Source: Callipepla californica brunnescens
Taxonomy: Eukaryota > Chordata > Aves > Galliformes > Odontophoridae
DNA: 64,000 nt
Reading direction: 5' to 3'
NCBI GenBank assembly: GCA_023055505.1
Contig: JALIRH010000002.1
Coordinates: 38,635,733 to 38,699,732 of the forward strand
Each line of letters begins with the position of its first letter. Within the stretch, counting starts at the first letter, position 1. The notes under the pieces were generated by a model. The model saw only the letters and a list, made by a program, of their open reading frames with translations. It was not told the origin of the DNA and ran no database searches. The position numbers and the translations under genes are program-made. Shown one piece after another: positions 39,401 through 43,800 of the stretch.

Positions 39401-39603
39401 ATGAGCTGCGCCTGGCCTACGAGAAGTCGCCTTGTTACAATGACTTCGCAGCCGTGGCTCGCGGCAGCGCTGACCATAATGTCAGAGCCAGAGAGCCAGA
39501 GGATGGACTGTCTGAGGAGACCCAGGTGCGGTGCCTGATAGACCAAGCGACAGATCCCAACGTCCTCGGCAGGGTGTGGGAAGGATGGGAGCCTTGGATG
39601 TGA
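347..39603 (+). CDS. PRKDC: PRKDC (DNA-PKcs) 3' half, 38 exons joined, 5' part outside window
   Basis: DNA-dependent protein kinase catalytic subunit, the nuclear PIKK-family Ser/Thr kinase that is recruited by Ku to double-strand breaks in non-homologous end joining and V(D)J recombination. The 38 exons total 5940 coding bases and splice without frame conflict into 1979 residues plus TGA. All internal junctions keep GT/AG. In order the product shows helical repeats, the ABCDE TQ/SQ cluster (window residues 455-493), FAT region (roughly 725-1390), kinase domain with [10 protein letters not shown], catalytic-loop GIGDRHLSN and DFG, and a FATC tail ending WEGWEPWM. Window residue plus about 2155 gives full-length numbering, inferred from the human protein of 4128 residues. 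No frameshift or missing catalytic residue is seen, so it looks functional. The upstream half, including the PQR cluster, lies outside the window. Three introns are under 100 bases; the longest carries a 2.2 kb CR1. Confidence 0.96.
701..852 (+). CDS. PRKDC: PRKDC exon, window residues 49-98
   Basis: Contains [14 protein letters not shown], closely matching human DNA-PKcs. Phase 0 in, 2 bases out; donor GTAAGC. The 559-base intron that follows (853-1411) holds only a TG-rich stretch near 1285-1352. Confidence 0.94.
1412..1543 (+). CDS. PRKDC: PRKDC exon, window residues 99-142
   Basis: Contains [20 protein letters not shown], a highly conserved helical-repeat segment. One base in, 2 bases out; acceptor CAACAG, donor GTGAGA. 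The next intron (1544-3260) carries a CR1 copy. Confidence 0.94.
2150..3172 (+). repeat. CR1 LINE fragment, sense to PRKDC, internally deleted
   Basis: About 2230-2570 keeps broken remains of the CR1 reverse-transcriptase reading frame, including MGPDGIHP and [13 protein letters not shown], interrupted by stops and frame changes. After about 2700 the sequence jumps to the 3' part (AGGCTGCCCAGGGTGGTG near 3028, then a CR1-like tail near 3130-3170). The middle is missing, so the copy is dead. It lies wholly in a PRKDC intron; both boundaries are approximate, and 1860-2150 may be older flank of the same element. Confidence 0.85.
3261..3372 (+). CDS. PRKDC: PRKDC exon, window residues 143-180
   Basis: Contains [19 protein letters not shown], nearly identical to human DNA-PKcs. 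One base in, phase 0 out; acceptor TGTTAG, donor GTAAGT. The 1.36 kb intron after it has a T-run near 3651-3671 and an old repeat-like patch near 3900-4095. Confidence 0.95.
3900..4095 (+). repeat. possible old CR1-type repeat
   Basis: The phrase GACATCAGCAGGTTCAAAAA near 3992 and the run after it resemble the 3' part of older avian CR1 subfamilies. It is too diverged to be sure by eye; boundaries are a guess. Confidence 0.35.
4732..4856 (+). CDS. PRKDC: PRKDC exon, window residues 181-221
   Basis: Contains [20 protein letters not shown]. Phase 0 in, 2 out; acceptor TTGTCAG, donor GTATGT. The intron that follows is only 93 bases. Confidence 0.95.
4950..5099 (+). CDS. PRKDC: PRKDC exon, window residues 222-271
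   Basis: Begins [18 protein letters not shown] and ends with [17 protein letters not shown]. One base in, 2 out; donor GTAAGT. The next intron (5100-5544) shows no recognisable element. Confidence 0.95.
5545..5718 (+). CDS. PRKDC: PRKDC exon, window residues 272-329
   Basis: Contains [16 protein letters not shown] and ends [12 protein letters not shown]. One base in, 2 out; donor GTATGT. The next intron (5719-6579) is T-rich with several homopolymer runs and no clear repeat. Confidence 0.95.
6580..6678 (+). CDS. PRKDC: PRKDC exon, window residues 330-362
   Basis: [16 protein letters not shown], then [13 protein letters not shown]. The split first codon reads AG|T (Ser) where the human residue is Arg. 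Acceptor AACGTCAG, donor GTGAGT. The next intron (6679-7312) holds nothing I recognise. Confidence 0.93.
7313..7523 (+). CDS. PRKDC: PRKDC exon, window residues 363-433
   Basis: [20 protein letters not shown] through [11 protein letters not shown] single base completes the Gln codon at the acceptor; donor GTGAGT at a codon boundary. A nearer-upstream AG (at 7275-7276) would break the frame. The next intron is 374 bases with nothing recognised. Confidence 0.95.
7898..8087 (+). CDS. PRKDC: PRKDC exon with ABCDE phosphosite cluster, window residues 434-496
   Basis: Encodes [11 protein letters not shown] then LSQ, RATQ and TPTQ. These align without gaps to human T2609, S2612, T2620, S2624, T2638 and T2647, the sites whose autophosphorylation or ATM phosphorylation opens DNA-PKcs for end processing. 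Codons: T455 7961, S458 7970, S466 7994, S470 8006, T484 8048, T493 8075. The T2620 position is Ser here. Phase 0 in, 1 out; donor GTAAGT. The next intron is 341 bases. Confidence 0.96.
8429..8641 (+). CDS. PRKDC: PRKDC exon, window residues 497-567
   Basis: [16 protein letters not shown] and, near the end, [18 protein letters not shown], as in human just after the ABCDE cluster. Two bases in, 1 out; the donor GTGCGT is a weaker variant but the frame supports it. Confidence 0.95.
8883..8995 (+). CDS. PRKDC: PRKDC exon, window residues 568-605
   Basis: [18 protein letters not shown] then [12 protein letters not shown], a basic, strongly conserved segment. Two bases in, phase 0 out; donor GTTTGT. 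The next intron (8996-10989, about 2 kb) is AT-rich; I recognise nothing in it. Confidence 0.95.
10990..11121 (+). CDS. PRKDC: PRKDC exon, window residues 606-649
   Basis: [20 protein letters not shown] then [18 protein letters not shown]. Phase 0 both ends; acceptor GAGCAG, weak donor GTCTGT. The next intron (11122-12259) holds nothing recognised. Confidence 0.95.
12260..12439 (+). CDS. PRKDC: PRKDC exon, window residues 650-709
   Basis: [17 protein letters not shown] through [11 protein letters not shown]. Phase 0 both ends; donor GTAAAT. The 3.2 kb intron that follows holds a CR1 piece (12505-12700) and an A/AAT repeat (15021-15060). Confidence 0.95.
12505..12700 (-). repeat. CR1 LINE 3' fragment, antisense to PRKDC
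   Basis: Reads as the reverse complement of the CR1 3' region: GAGTCCAGCCTCAT, then GATCAGATCCCCTCTGAGTC, TTCAAGGCTGAACAGACCCA and CCTCATAGGGGAGGTG. The reverse strand keeps a short coding remnant ([20 protein letters not shown]). Truncated at both ends. Confidence 0.85.
15021..15060. repeat. A-run followed by (AAT)n microsatellite
   Basis: About 18 A residues followed by about six AAT units. It lies deep in a PRKDC intron, some 570 bases before the next exon. Confidence 0.9.
15630..15838 (+). CDS. PRKDC: PRKDC exon, window residues 710-778
   Basis: [18 protein letters not shown], then [22 protein letters not shown]-richer than its neighbours. Phase 0 in, 2 out; donor GTAAAT. Start of the FAT region. 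The next intron is 461 bases. Confidence 0.95.
16300..16438 (+). CDS. PRKDC: PRKDC exon, window residues 779-825
   Basis: [20 protein letters not shown] and [19 protein letters not shown]. One base in, phase 0 out; donor GTAAAA. The next intron (16439-17028) holds nothing recognised. Confidence 0.95.
17029..17217 (+). CDS. PRKDC: PRKDC exon, window residues 826-888
   Basis: [20 protein letters not shown] and [13 protein letters not shown]-region helical repeats. Phase 0 both ends. The donor GTGTTT is weak, but CAG before it and the frame fix it. Confidence 0.94.
17617..17841 (+). CDS. PRKDC: PRKDC exon, window residues 889-963
   Basis: [20 protein letters not shown], then [20 protein letters not shown]. 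Phase 0 both ends; acceptor TTCTAG, donor GTAAGA. The next intron (17842-18463) shows nothing recognised. Confidence 0.96.
18464..18572 (+). CDS. PRKDC: PRKDC exon, window residues 964-999
   Basis: [20 protein letters not shown]. Phase 0 in, 1 out; acceptor CTTTCAG, donor GTAAAT. The next intron (18573-19226) shows nothing recognised. Confidence 0.95.
19227..19341 (+). CDS. PRKDC: PRKDC exon, window residues 1000-1037
   Basis: [20 protein letters not shown] then [10 protein letters not shown], near-identical to human. Two bases in, 2 out; donor GTAAGA. The next intron (19342-21133) carries a CR1 3' piece. Confidence 0.96.
20270..20563 (+). repeat. CR1 LINE 3' end, sense to PRKDC
   Basis: Contains GGAATGGGCTGCCCAGGGAA, CCCTGGAGGTCAAGAAATG, TGGTGGACTTGGATGGTC and TCTTTTCCAACCTTGGTGAT, the order of the CR1 3' untranslated end. 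It is 5' truncated, as most CR1 copies are. Confidence 0.93.
21134..21323 (+). CDS. PRKDC: PRKDC exon, window residues 1038-1101
   Basis: Two acidic MEVD repeats ([11 protein letters not shown] and [14 protein letters not shown]) followed by [18 protein letters not shown]. The human counterpart also has this acidic linker. One base in, phase 0 out; donor GTGACT. Confidence 0.95.
21742..21960 (-). repeat. CR1 LINE 3' fragment, antisense
   Basis: Starts TCACAGAATGGCCTGGGTTG and runs through CTAGAGCAGGCTGCCCAGAG and GCAACCTGTTCCAGTGCATC. It is very similar to the copy at 41903-42100, sharing a 45-base stretch with no visible difference, which suggests the same young subfamily. Confidence 0.93.
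22455..22612 (-). repeat. CR1 LINE 3' fragment, antisense
   Basis: Begins CATGGAATCGTAGAGTCTTT and reads through GGTGGAAGGGACCTCAGAGG and AGTCTCCAGGGATGGGGCAT, the reverse of a CR1 3' end. It ends about 110 bases before the next PRKDC exon. Confidence 0.92.
22721..22895 (+). CDS. PRKDC: PRKDC exon, window residues 1102-1159
   Basis: [20 protein letters not shown], then [15 protein letters not shown]. Phase 0 in, 1 out; donor GTAACT. The following intron is only 82 bases. Confidence 0.95.
22978..23168 (+). CDS. PRKDC: PRKDC exon, window residues 1160-1223
   Basis: [20 protein letters not shown], then [18 protein letters not shown]. Two bases in, phase 0 out; donor GTAAAT. The open frame runs on into the intron to 23441 but has no conserved sequence there. 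The intron (23169-24411) has nothing recognised. Confidence 0.95.
24412..24592 (+). CDS. PRKDC: PRKDC exon, window residues 1224-1283
   Basis: [20 protein letters not shown], then [20 protein letters not shown]. Phase 0 in, 1 out; the donor GTTAGT is non-standard but preserves the frame. The next intron is 531 bases. Confidence 0.95.
25124..25284 (+). CDS. PRKDC: PRKDC exon, window residues 1284-1337
   Basis: [20 protein letters not shown] then [15 protein letters not shown]. Two bases in, phase 0 out; donor GTGAGC. The next intron (25285-26470) is pyrimidine-rich around 25660-25760 with no clear repeat. Confidence 0.96.
26471..26682 (+). CDS. PRKDC: PRKDC exon, window residues 1338-1407
   Basis: [20 protein letters not shown], then [20 protein letters not shown]. 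Phase 0 in, 2 out; acceptor TTTGCAG, donor GTGAAT. End of the FAT region. The next intron (26683-27776) shows nothing recognised. Confidence 0.96.
27777..27864 (+). CDS. PRKDC: PRKDC exon, window residues 1408-1437
   Basis: [20 protein letters not shown] then LSNPIMLFK. One base in, phase 0 out; donor GTAAAG. The 474-base intron after it is open for about 100 codons but unconserved. Confidence 0.95.
28339..28482 (+). CDS. PRKDC: PRKDC exon, window residues 1438-1485
   Basis: [20 protein letters not shown], then [18 protein letters not shown]. Phase 0 both ends; donor GTATGT. Followed by the largest intron of the window (28483-32207), mostly CR1. Confidence 0.95.
29188..31440 (-). mobile_element. 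CR1 LINE, about 2.2 kb, 5' truncated, antisense to PRKDC, decayed
   Basis: On the - strand, from high to low coordinate, it reads part of the CR1 reverse-transcriptase frame ([20 protein letters not shown] and [20 protein letters not shown] near 30230-30410), then [15 protein letters not shown] near 29900, then the 3' untranslated end (TCATAGAATCCTTAGAGCTG reverse complement at about 29199). The frame is split over several short pieces with stops, so it cannot encode an active protein. It fills about 60 per cent of one PRKDC intron. The long + strand open frame at 30787-31467 is its antisense shadow. The left boundary is clear; the right one is approximate. Confidence 0.94.
31765..31860 (+). 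repeat. CR1 LINE 3' tail, sense
   Basis: TAGGAGCTGGATGTGGTGAT then TGGGTCCCTTCCAACTCGGG and an ATATTCTGTCACTCTGT tail, a short CR1 3' terminus. Confidence 0.85.
32208..32412 (+). CDS. PRKDC: PRKDC exon, window residues 1486-1553
   Basis: [20 protein letters not shown], then [20 protein letters not shown]. Lead-in to the kinase domain. Phase 0 in, 1 out; acceptor CCCTCAG, donor GTAAGT. The next intron (32413-32970) shows nothing recognised. Confidence 0.96.
32971..33038 (+). CDS. PRKDC: PRKDC exon, window residues 1554-1576
   Basis: [20 protein letters not shown] then DER, the start of the catalytic domain. Two bases in, phase 0 out; the acceptor follows a C-run, donor GTAGGT. At 68 bases it is the smallest PRKDC exon here. 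Confidence 0.95.
33284..33504 (+). CDS. PRKDC: PRKDC exon, kinase N-lobe, window residues 1577-1649
   Basis: [20 protein letters not shown] followed by [15 protein letters not shown]. The Lys of FLVKGGED (window residue 1604, codon 33365-33367) corresponds to the ATP-binding lysine of PIKKs. Phase 0 in, 2 out; donor GTAGGA. The 216-codon open frame on the opposite strand (33092-33742) is its shadow. Confidence 0.96.
33801..33893 (+). CDS. PRKDC: PRKDC exon, window residues 1650-1680
   Basis: [20 protein letters not shown] then [10 protein letters not shown]. One base in, 2 out; acceptor GTTCCAG, donor GTGATG. The next intron (33894-35598) contains a CR1 tail near 35130. Confidence 0.95.
35128..35212 (+). 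repeat. CR1 LINE 3' tail, sense
   Basis: GAAGTAGATGATCTTAGTGG then CCTTTTCCAACCTTAATGAC, matching the terminal bases of CR1. Very short 5'-truncated copy. Confidence 0.85.
35599..35688 (+). CDS. PRKDC: PRKDC exon, window residues 1681-1710
   Basis: [20 protein letters not shown] then ARYTAMYK. One base in, 2 out; acceptor TCCACAG, donor GTAAGT. The next intron (35689-36892) shows nothing recognised. Confidence 0.94.
36893..36964 (+). CDS. PRKDC: PRKDC exon, window residues 1711-1734
   Basis: [20 protein letters not shown] then DLL; human has a close match here. One base in, 2 out; acceptor TTTGCAG, donor GTGAGT. The following intron is only 85 bases. Confidence 0.94.
37050..37251 (+). CDS. 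PRKDC: PRKDC exon, kinase catalytic and activation loops, window residues 1735-1802
   Basis: [20 protein letters not shown] then [15 protein letters not shown]. The catalytic Asp is window residue 1773 (codon 37162-37164) and the metal-binding DFG Asp is residue 1792; in human numbering these are D3922 and D3941. All catalytic residues are intact. One base in, phase 0 out; donor GTACCT. Confidence 0.97.
37491..37679 (+). CDS. PRKDC: PRKDC exon, kinase C-lobe, window residues 1803-1865
   Basis: [20 protein letters not shown], then [16 protein letters not shown]. Phase 0 both ends; acceptor GGTTAG, donor GTGAGT. The next intron (37680-38257) shows nothing recognised. Confidence 0.97.
38258..38397 (+). 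CDS. PRKDC: PRKDC exon, window residues 1866-1911
   Basis: [20 protein letters not shown], then [14 protein letters not shown]. Phase 0 in, 2 out; donor GTAAGA. The 1 kb intron after it has an AATAAA at 39296 that is intronic. Confidence 0.96.
39399..39603 (+). CDS. PRKDC: PRKDC last coding exon with FATC, window residues 1912-1979
   Basis: [20 protein letters not shown], then [20 protein letters not shown] and the terminal [11 protein letters not shown] before TGA at 39601-39603. The FATC tail, required for PIKK activity, is nearly invariant against human. One base in; acceptor ATTTTAG. Confidence 0.97.
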
Positions 39604-40550
39604 GGCTGCTCTTGAAAATCCAGTCCGACAAGGGGAGGGAGCCCTCATACACAGCTGCAGCCAGTCTGAATGTTAAGGCCAAGGAGCAACAAACCACTTC
39701 TAACATCGTCGGTGAACTTGACTAATACAGGAAATGTTTTTGTATGAAAGCTGTACTCAGAGATTTGTTTACATGGTTCTGTAACCAAACAGCTGTATTG
39801 TCCTCATGTTAAAATCAACGTGGGGAGAGCTGGTGAGGCTGCGGAGCTTTAGGGGCAATCTGGAAGGTGCTGCATTCATTCAAACCAGAGCACGAATTCA
39901 CACCCTCTGCACTTGCAGCTGTCCTTTCAGTAGAAGTGTGTGCTTTGGGTCCTTCTTATTTCTGTCCCCAGAGGTCTTGCTGCAAACACTTTTTGCTTAT
40001 AATTCAAATGAGGAAGTTTTTGTCTCAATTGAAATTGTTTTAGCACCAGAGAACACCTGAAGCAGCCGGATGGCTGTGTCATTTCTGGATGCTGAGAAAG
40101 CAGTGATGAGAGAGCACCTGTTTGTTACAGCGGATTGGCTTTTAACGTTGAGGCATTCTGGTCTGTGACCTGTGCACTTCAGAGGTCTGCAGTCCTCATT
40201 TTTTATTAATTCCAGATTACTCGGGAAAGCTTGAAGCCAAAAGCAGGCGCTGACAGCACAGCAGAGTACTGCAGGCTCCTTGCCATACCTGCAGCACAGC
40301 GAAGTAATCGCTGTTGCACTTTGGCATCGGCGCGTGACAGAGCTGAGAAGCTGTGCGAGGCCTGGCTGCTCTCGCTGGCTGCTCTCGGGTAACCTTGGTG
40401 GCAGATACAGCACAGGCAACAAAGGGGGCAAGGCAGTTCTCTTAAAACACCGTGCTTATTTGTTACCCAGAGTTCAGTGCAGAAAGATAACTTCCATTGA
40501 TGTTTTTTAATAATTATCGTAAGAGGTGTAATAAAAGTGAGTCTTTGCCC
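39604..40550 (+). other. PRKDC: PRKDC 3' UTR with poly(A) signal
   Basis: Follows the TGA without a further coding exon. The first good AATAAA is at 40530-40535, with T-rich sequence downstream (GTCTTTGCCCTTTC). A second AATAAA at 40928-40933 could give a longer form. The end is inferred from the signal only. Confidence 0.7.
40530..40535 (+). promoter_or_regulatory. PRKDC: poly(A) signal AATAAA, PRKDC
   Basis: Canonical hexamer about 930 bases after the PRKDC stop and the first in the 3' UTR. The alternative hexamer is at 40928. Confidence 0.65.
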
Positions 40551-41902
40551 TTTCATTGCTCAGATGCACTCCTTCCTGCCTCTGCCGCACGGAGGGGAGC
40601 GGGGCCGGCCTGGCCAAGGGAGGCAGGAAGGGGGAGGTTGCAGGCAGTGCCCTGCTGGGTGGGCAGGGTGCAGTAACTGCTGTTTGTTACCTTCTTTCAT
40701 ATGACAAAAAAAAAAAAGAAAGGCCTCAATTACTTAAAAACGCCGCAGTGTCCCATTGGTGCAGGTGGTGCTTTAGGGGACAGGTTTTTTCCACAAGTGT
40801 GCACCGCAGTCTGTTTTTATATACACGTGTGCGTGTGTTCTTCGCTGGCAGCAGTAAAGCAGGTGGCCCTGTGGCTGACGCTCGGCTCTCAAGTTGTCAG
40901 TCTACAAATACAAGAAAGTTAAAGCCCAATAAAAAGCGACATGAAAAGGCGAGGGGATATTGAGCAGTGAAGTGGCTGCTCGTAGGAGGTGTTAAATTGC
41001 ACTTTTGGCACATACCTCTGATACACGCTGGGTACTTTGACCCGTACCGAGAGGACAAAGTTTAGGTTTACAGTTTAACAAGGCTCTTCTCGTGGTGACT
41101 TTTGATACCTGCAGCAGCGCTGGGTGTCTCTGCTCGGTGGGTCTCCTCCTGGGCCAGACCGGTGCAAGCAGCCCTGACAGCCTCTGCGAGATGCTGACAG
41201 CACTTAAACCACTCCAGGTAGTTACAAAGTGGGTTCTGGCCCTAAACTAAGTGCTGTAACTTGAAGCCGGAGCTACCTCAGCCCTATTAGCAAGGTGTTT
41301 GTCACCCTCGCCGAGCAGTGGTGGAACAAAGTCGGCATAAAACCGCTGCCTTCTCACAAGCACGCACTTCCCATGCAAAGCGAGTGCAATTACCCTAATG
41401 AGCAGTAAACGAGCAGGCTTTCTCTGCAGCTATATATGCCTGAAACTAACCTCCAACATATGTAAATTGCAGCTGCCGTCCACAGTCCTCATATGAGTGC
41501 TCTAAATGAAGTAATAGGAGTTAAAGGGGAAAGGCTGAAGCCAACCTGGGAAGGAGCAAGGAAAGCGCTGATGTGAGCTGAACCTCAGGCTGCTGGGCTC
41601 CGTGCTGCTCGTGGCGTTTGTTCTGCTTCCAGAAAAGAACAGAATGATGCATGGCTCAAAGGCAGAGAGTGCTGCAGGTGTCACGATGCACAGCACAACC
41701 TAGCAGCTGTCCCTGAGTGCAGCAGGGCATTTCCTTCCCCCATTAAGCAGCCAGATGTGCGCCGTAGCTGGAAGTGCAGAAGTTGTGTCTGAAAAGCTGT
41801 GCAGCCCATTAGCTCATACTCTCAGTAGGCTTCTGTTAGTGTAGAGTAGTGCTCACTGTTGACATCCCTGTCCATCTTATCATTTCCCTCTAATTAAAAA
41901 TC

Positions 41903-42100
41903 ATAGAATGGCCTGGGTTGAAAAGGACCTCAAAGATCATTGAATTTCAACCCCCTGCCGTAGGCAGGGTCACCAACCACTAGAGCAGGCTGCCCAGAGC
42001 CACATCCAGCCTTGCCTTGAATGCCTGCAGGGATGGGGCATCCACAATTTCTCTGGGCAACCTGTTCCAGTGCATCACCACCCTCTGAGCGATCTGACTG
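41903..42100 (-). repeat. CR1 LINE 3' fragment, antisense
   Basis: ATAGAATGGCCTGGGTTGAA through GCAACCTGTTCCAGTGCATC. Near-identical to the copy at 21742-21960 over the shared part and in the same orientation. Remains of the CR1 3' region may continue to about 42180 (an antisense reading NRLPREIVDAPSLQAF is visible). Confidence 0.93.
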
Positions 42101-42499
42101 CTTAATGTGGAGGAAAACCAGCTCCAGCCTCCAGTTTCCTTTCTTAAGTGATAAAGAAATTCAGGCATGCTGCGTGTCACGCTCAGGTATTTCCTATTTC
42201 AATCCATCCCATCAACCTCGCTCTACAGCTGCCTTTCCCAGCCCATGAGCCAGGGTTCCCCTGGAGGCCATTCTGCTGCTGGGCCGGGCGATGCCTCCGA
42301 GGCTGCGCTGCTCCCCAGTAGTGCCTCAGGTACGCAGCAGTCTGTGTGATCCAAGTTCTTGTCTCCGCTCCTCTGCCCGTGGAAGCTGAACATGAGTCAG
42401 CACCGTGCCCCTGCAGCAAGGCAGCTGGTGCTGTCCTGGCTGCGTGACCACAGCACGGCCGAGGGGTGAGCGGAGGGCACAGCTGGAGCATGGAGCTCG

Positions 42500-42696
42500 A
42501 GTCTCGGTCCTCAGTACGAGAGGACAAGAGGCAATGGGCACAAACCAGAGCTCAGGAGGCTCTCTCAGAGCACCGGGAGCACTTCCGTGCTGTGCAGGCG
42601 ATGGAGCACCGGCACAGGCTGCCCAGAGGCCGTGTGTGGGGTCTGCTCCTCACAGACCTTCAGCAGCCGCCTGGACGTGGGCCTGGGCCCCTGCTC
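42500..42696 (+). repeat. CR1 LINE 3'-region fragment, sense
   Basis: GAGAGGACAAGAGGCAATGG, then CACAGGCTGCCCAGAGGCCG and TCAGCAGCCGCCTGGACGTG follow the CR1 3' order. It is abutted at about 42697 by a second CR1 piece. Confidence 0.85.
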
Positions 42697-42922
42697 TGGT
42701 AATTAATGGCCTTAAACTGTGCCAGAGGAGGTTCAGGTCGGATATCAGGGGGAAAAAGTACTCAGAAAGAGCGGTGCTGCTGTGGCACAGGCTGCCCAGG
42801 CAGGTGGTGGAGTCTCTCCTGGAGGCGTTCAAGAAGCACGGAGGGGCACGGTGGGGACGGGCTGGCGGCTGGGCTAGACGGTATCACAGGTCTTTTCCAA
42901 CCTTAAAGACTCTGTAGTTCTA
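42697..42922 (+). repeat. CR1 LINE 3' end, sense
   Basis: AACTGTGCCAGAGGAGGTTC, then CTGCCCAGGCAGGTGGTGGA and CACAGGTCTTTTCCAACCTT with an ACTCTGTAGTTCT end. A 5'-truncated copy beside, or inserted into, the preceding CR1 piece. Confidence 0.92.
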
Positions 42923-43559
42923 CGCAAACAACTTCTGAGGCTTCCAAAGAACGTGGCTCTATTCCCGCCTCGAATCCACCGCTTCGGCAAGCAGCATCGC
43001 TTTCACTTACTTCCTCAGATGCAGCCTAGCTTCACACCACGAGGAGGGAGCACTGGGAGCCACCACCTGAGCCGCACTCCGGCGGCCACCTGCTGGAACA
43101 GCCGGGACCGAGTCTTTCAGAGCGGCACGGAGGCGGCAGCTCGTGCCCCCCCGTCGCAGCGCGGCTCCGCGCGTCCGAGCGCTCGCCGCGCGCCTCGGGA
43201 GGGCGCTGGGGTGCTGGCAGCCGGGCCGGGCCGGGCCGGGCCGCCGCGGGACGGGGCGACGCGGGGAGCGGGCGAGAGCCGGGGACCCGGCGTCTCCGCC
43301 TCCCTCCGCCCCCTCGGGGCCGCCAGGTGGCATCGCTCGGCGGTGGCGGACGGGAGCGGCGTGCAGGTGCCAAGGGAGGAGCGGCGGGGACGGGGCCCTC
43401 CGCGCACACACGCACACCCGAGGGGCAGGGACGAGCCCGGCCCCGGCCCCGGCCCCCTCCTCCTCCTCCTCCTCCTCCTTCGCGGCCTCGCACCCCACCC
43501 GCTCCCGCCCCCGGGTCCCCGGGGGTGCCGGGAACACCCCGCGCCCGTCACTGAGACGG

Positions 43560-43584
43560 GAGGCGGGGCCGCCGCCGTATAAGA
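43560..43584 (+). promoter_or_regulatory. CEBPD: CEBPD core promoter: GC box and TATA-like box
   Basis: GAGGCGGGGCC at 43560-43570 fits an Sp1-type GC box, and TATAAGA at 43578-43584 is a TATA-like box. Transcription would then begin near 43608, giving a 5' UTR of about 190 bases with no upstream ATG. A compact TATA promoter fits an immediate-early, inducible gene. Confidence 0.75.
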
Positions 43585-43800
43585 AGGCACGGACGGCCGC
43601 CTGCACGAGCAGGTCTCGAGACGCGCCCGTGGGGAGCAGCGCCCGGCGCAGCGCAGCGCAGCGCAGCACGACGCAGCAGCGCGGAGCCGCAGGCAGCGAG
43701 CAGCAAGCGGCCAGCCCCGGCCCCGGCCCCGCTCCCCTCCGCCCGTCGGACGCTGCGAGCGGCGCGCAGCAGCGGGTGGTGCCCGCGGCCCCGAGCCCCC

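Larger units (their letters stand above)
40551..43559. other. PRKDC-CEBPD intergenic region
   Basis: About 3 kb without a supported gene. It holds three CR1 pieces (41903-42100, 42500-42696, 42697-42922). GC content climbs sharply after about 43050 into the CEBPD CpG island. Enhancers for CEBPD could be here but none can be named by eye. Confidence 0.7.
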
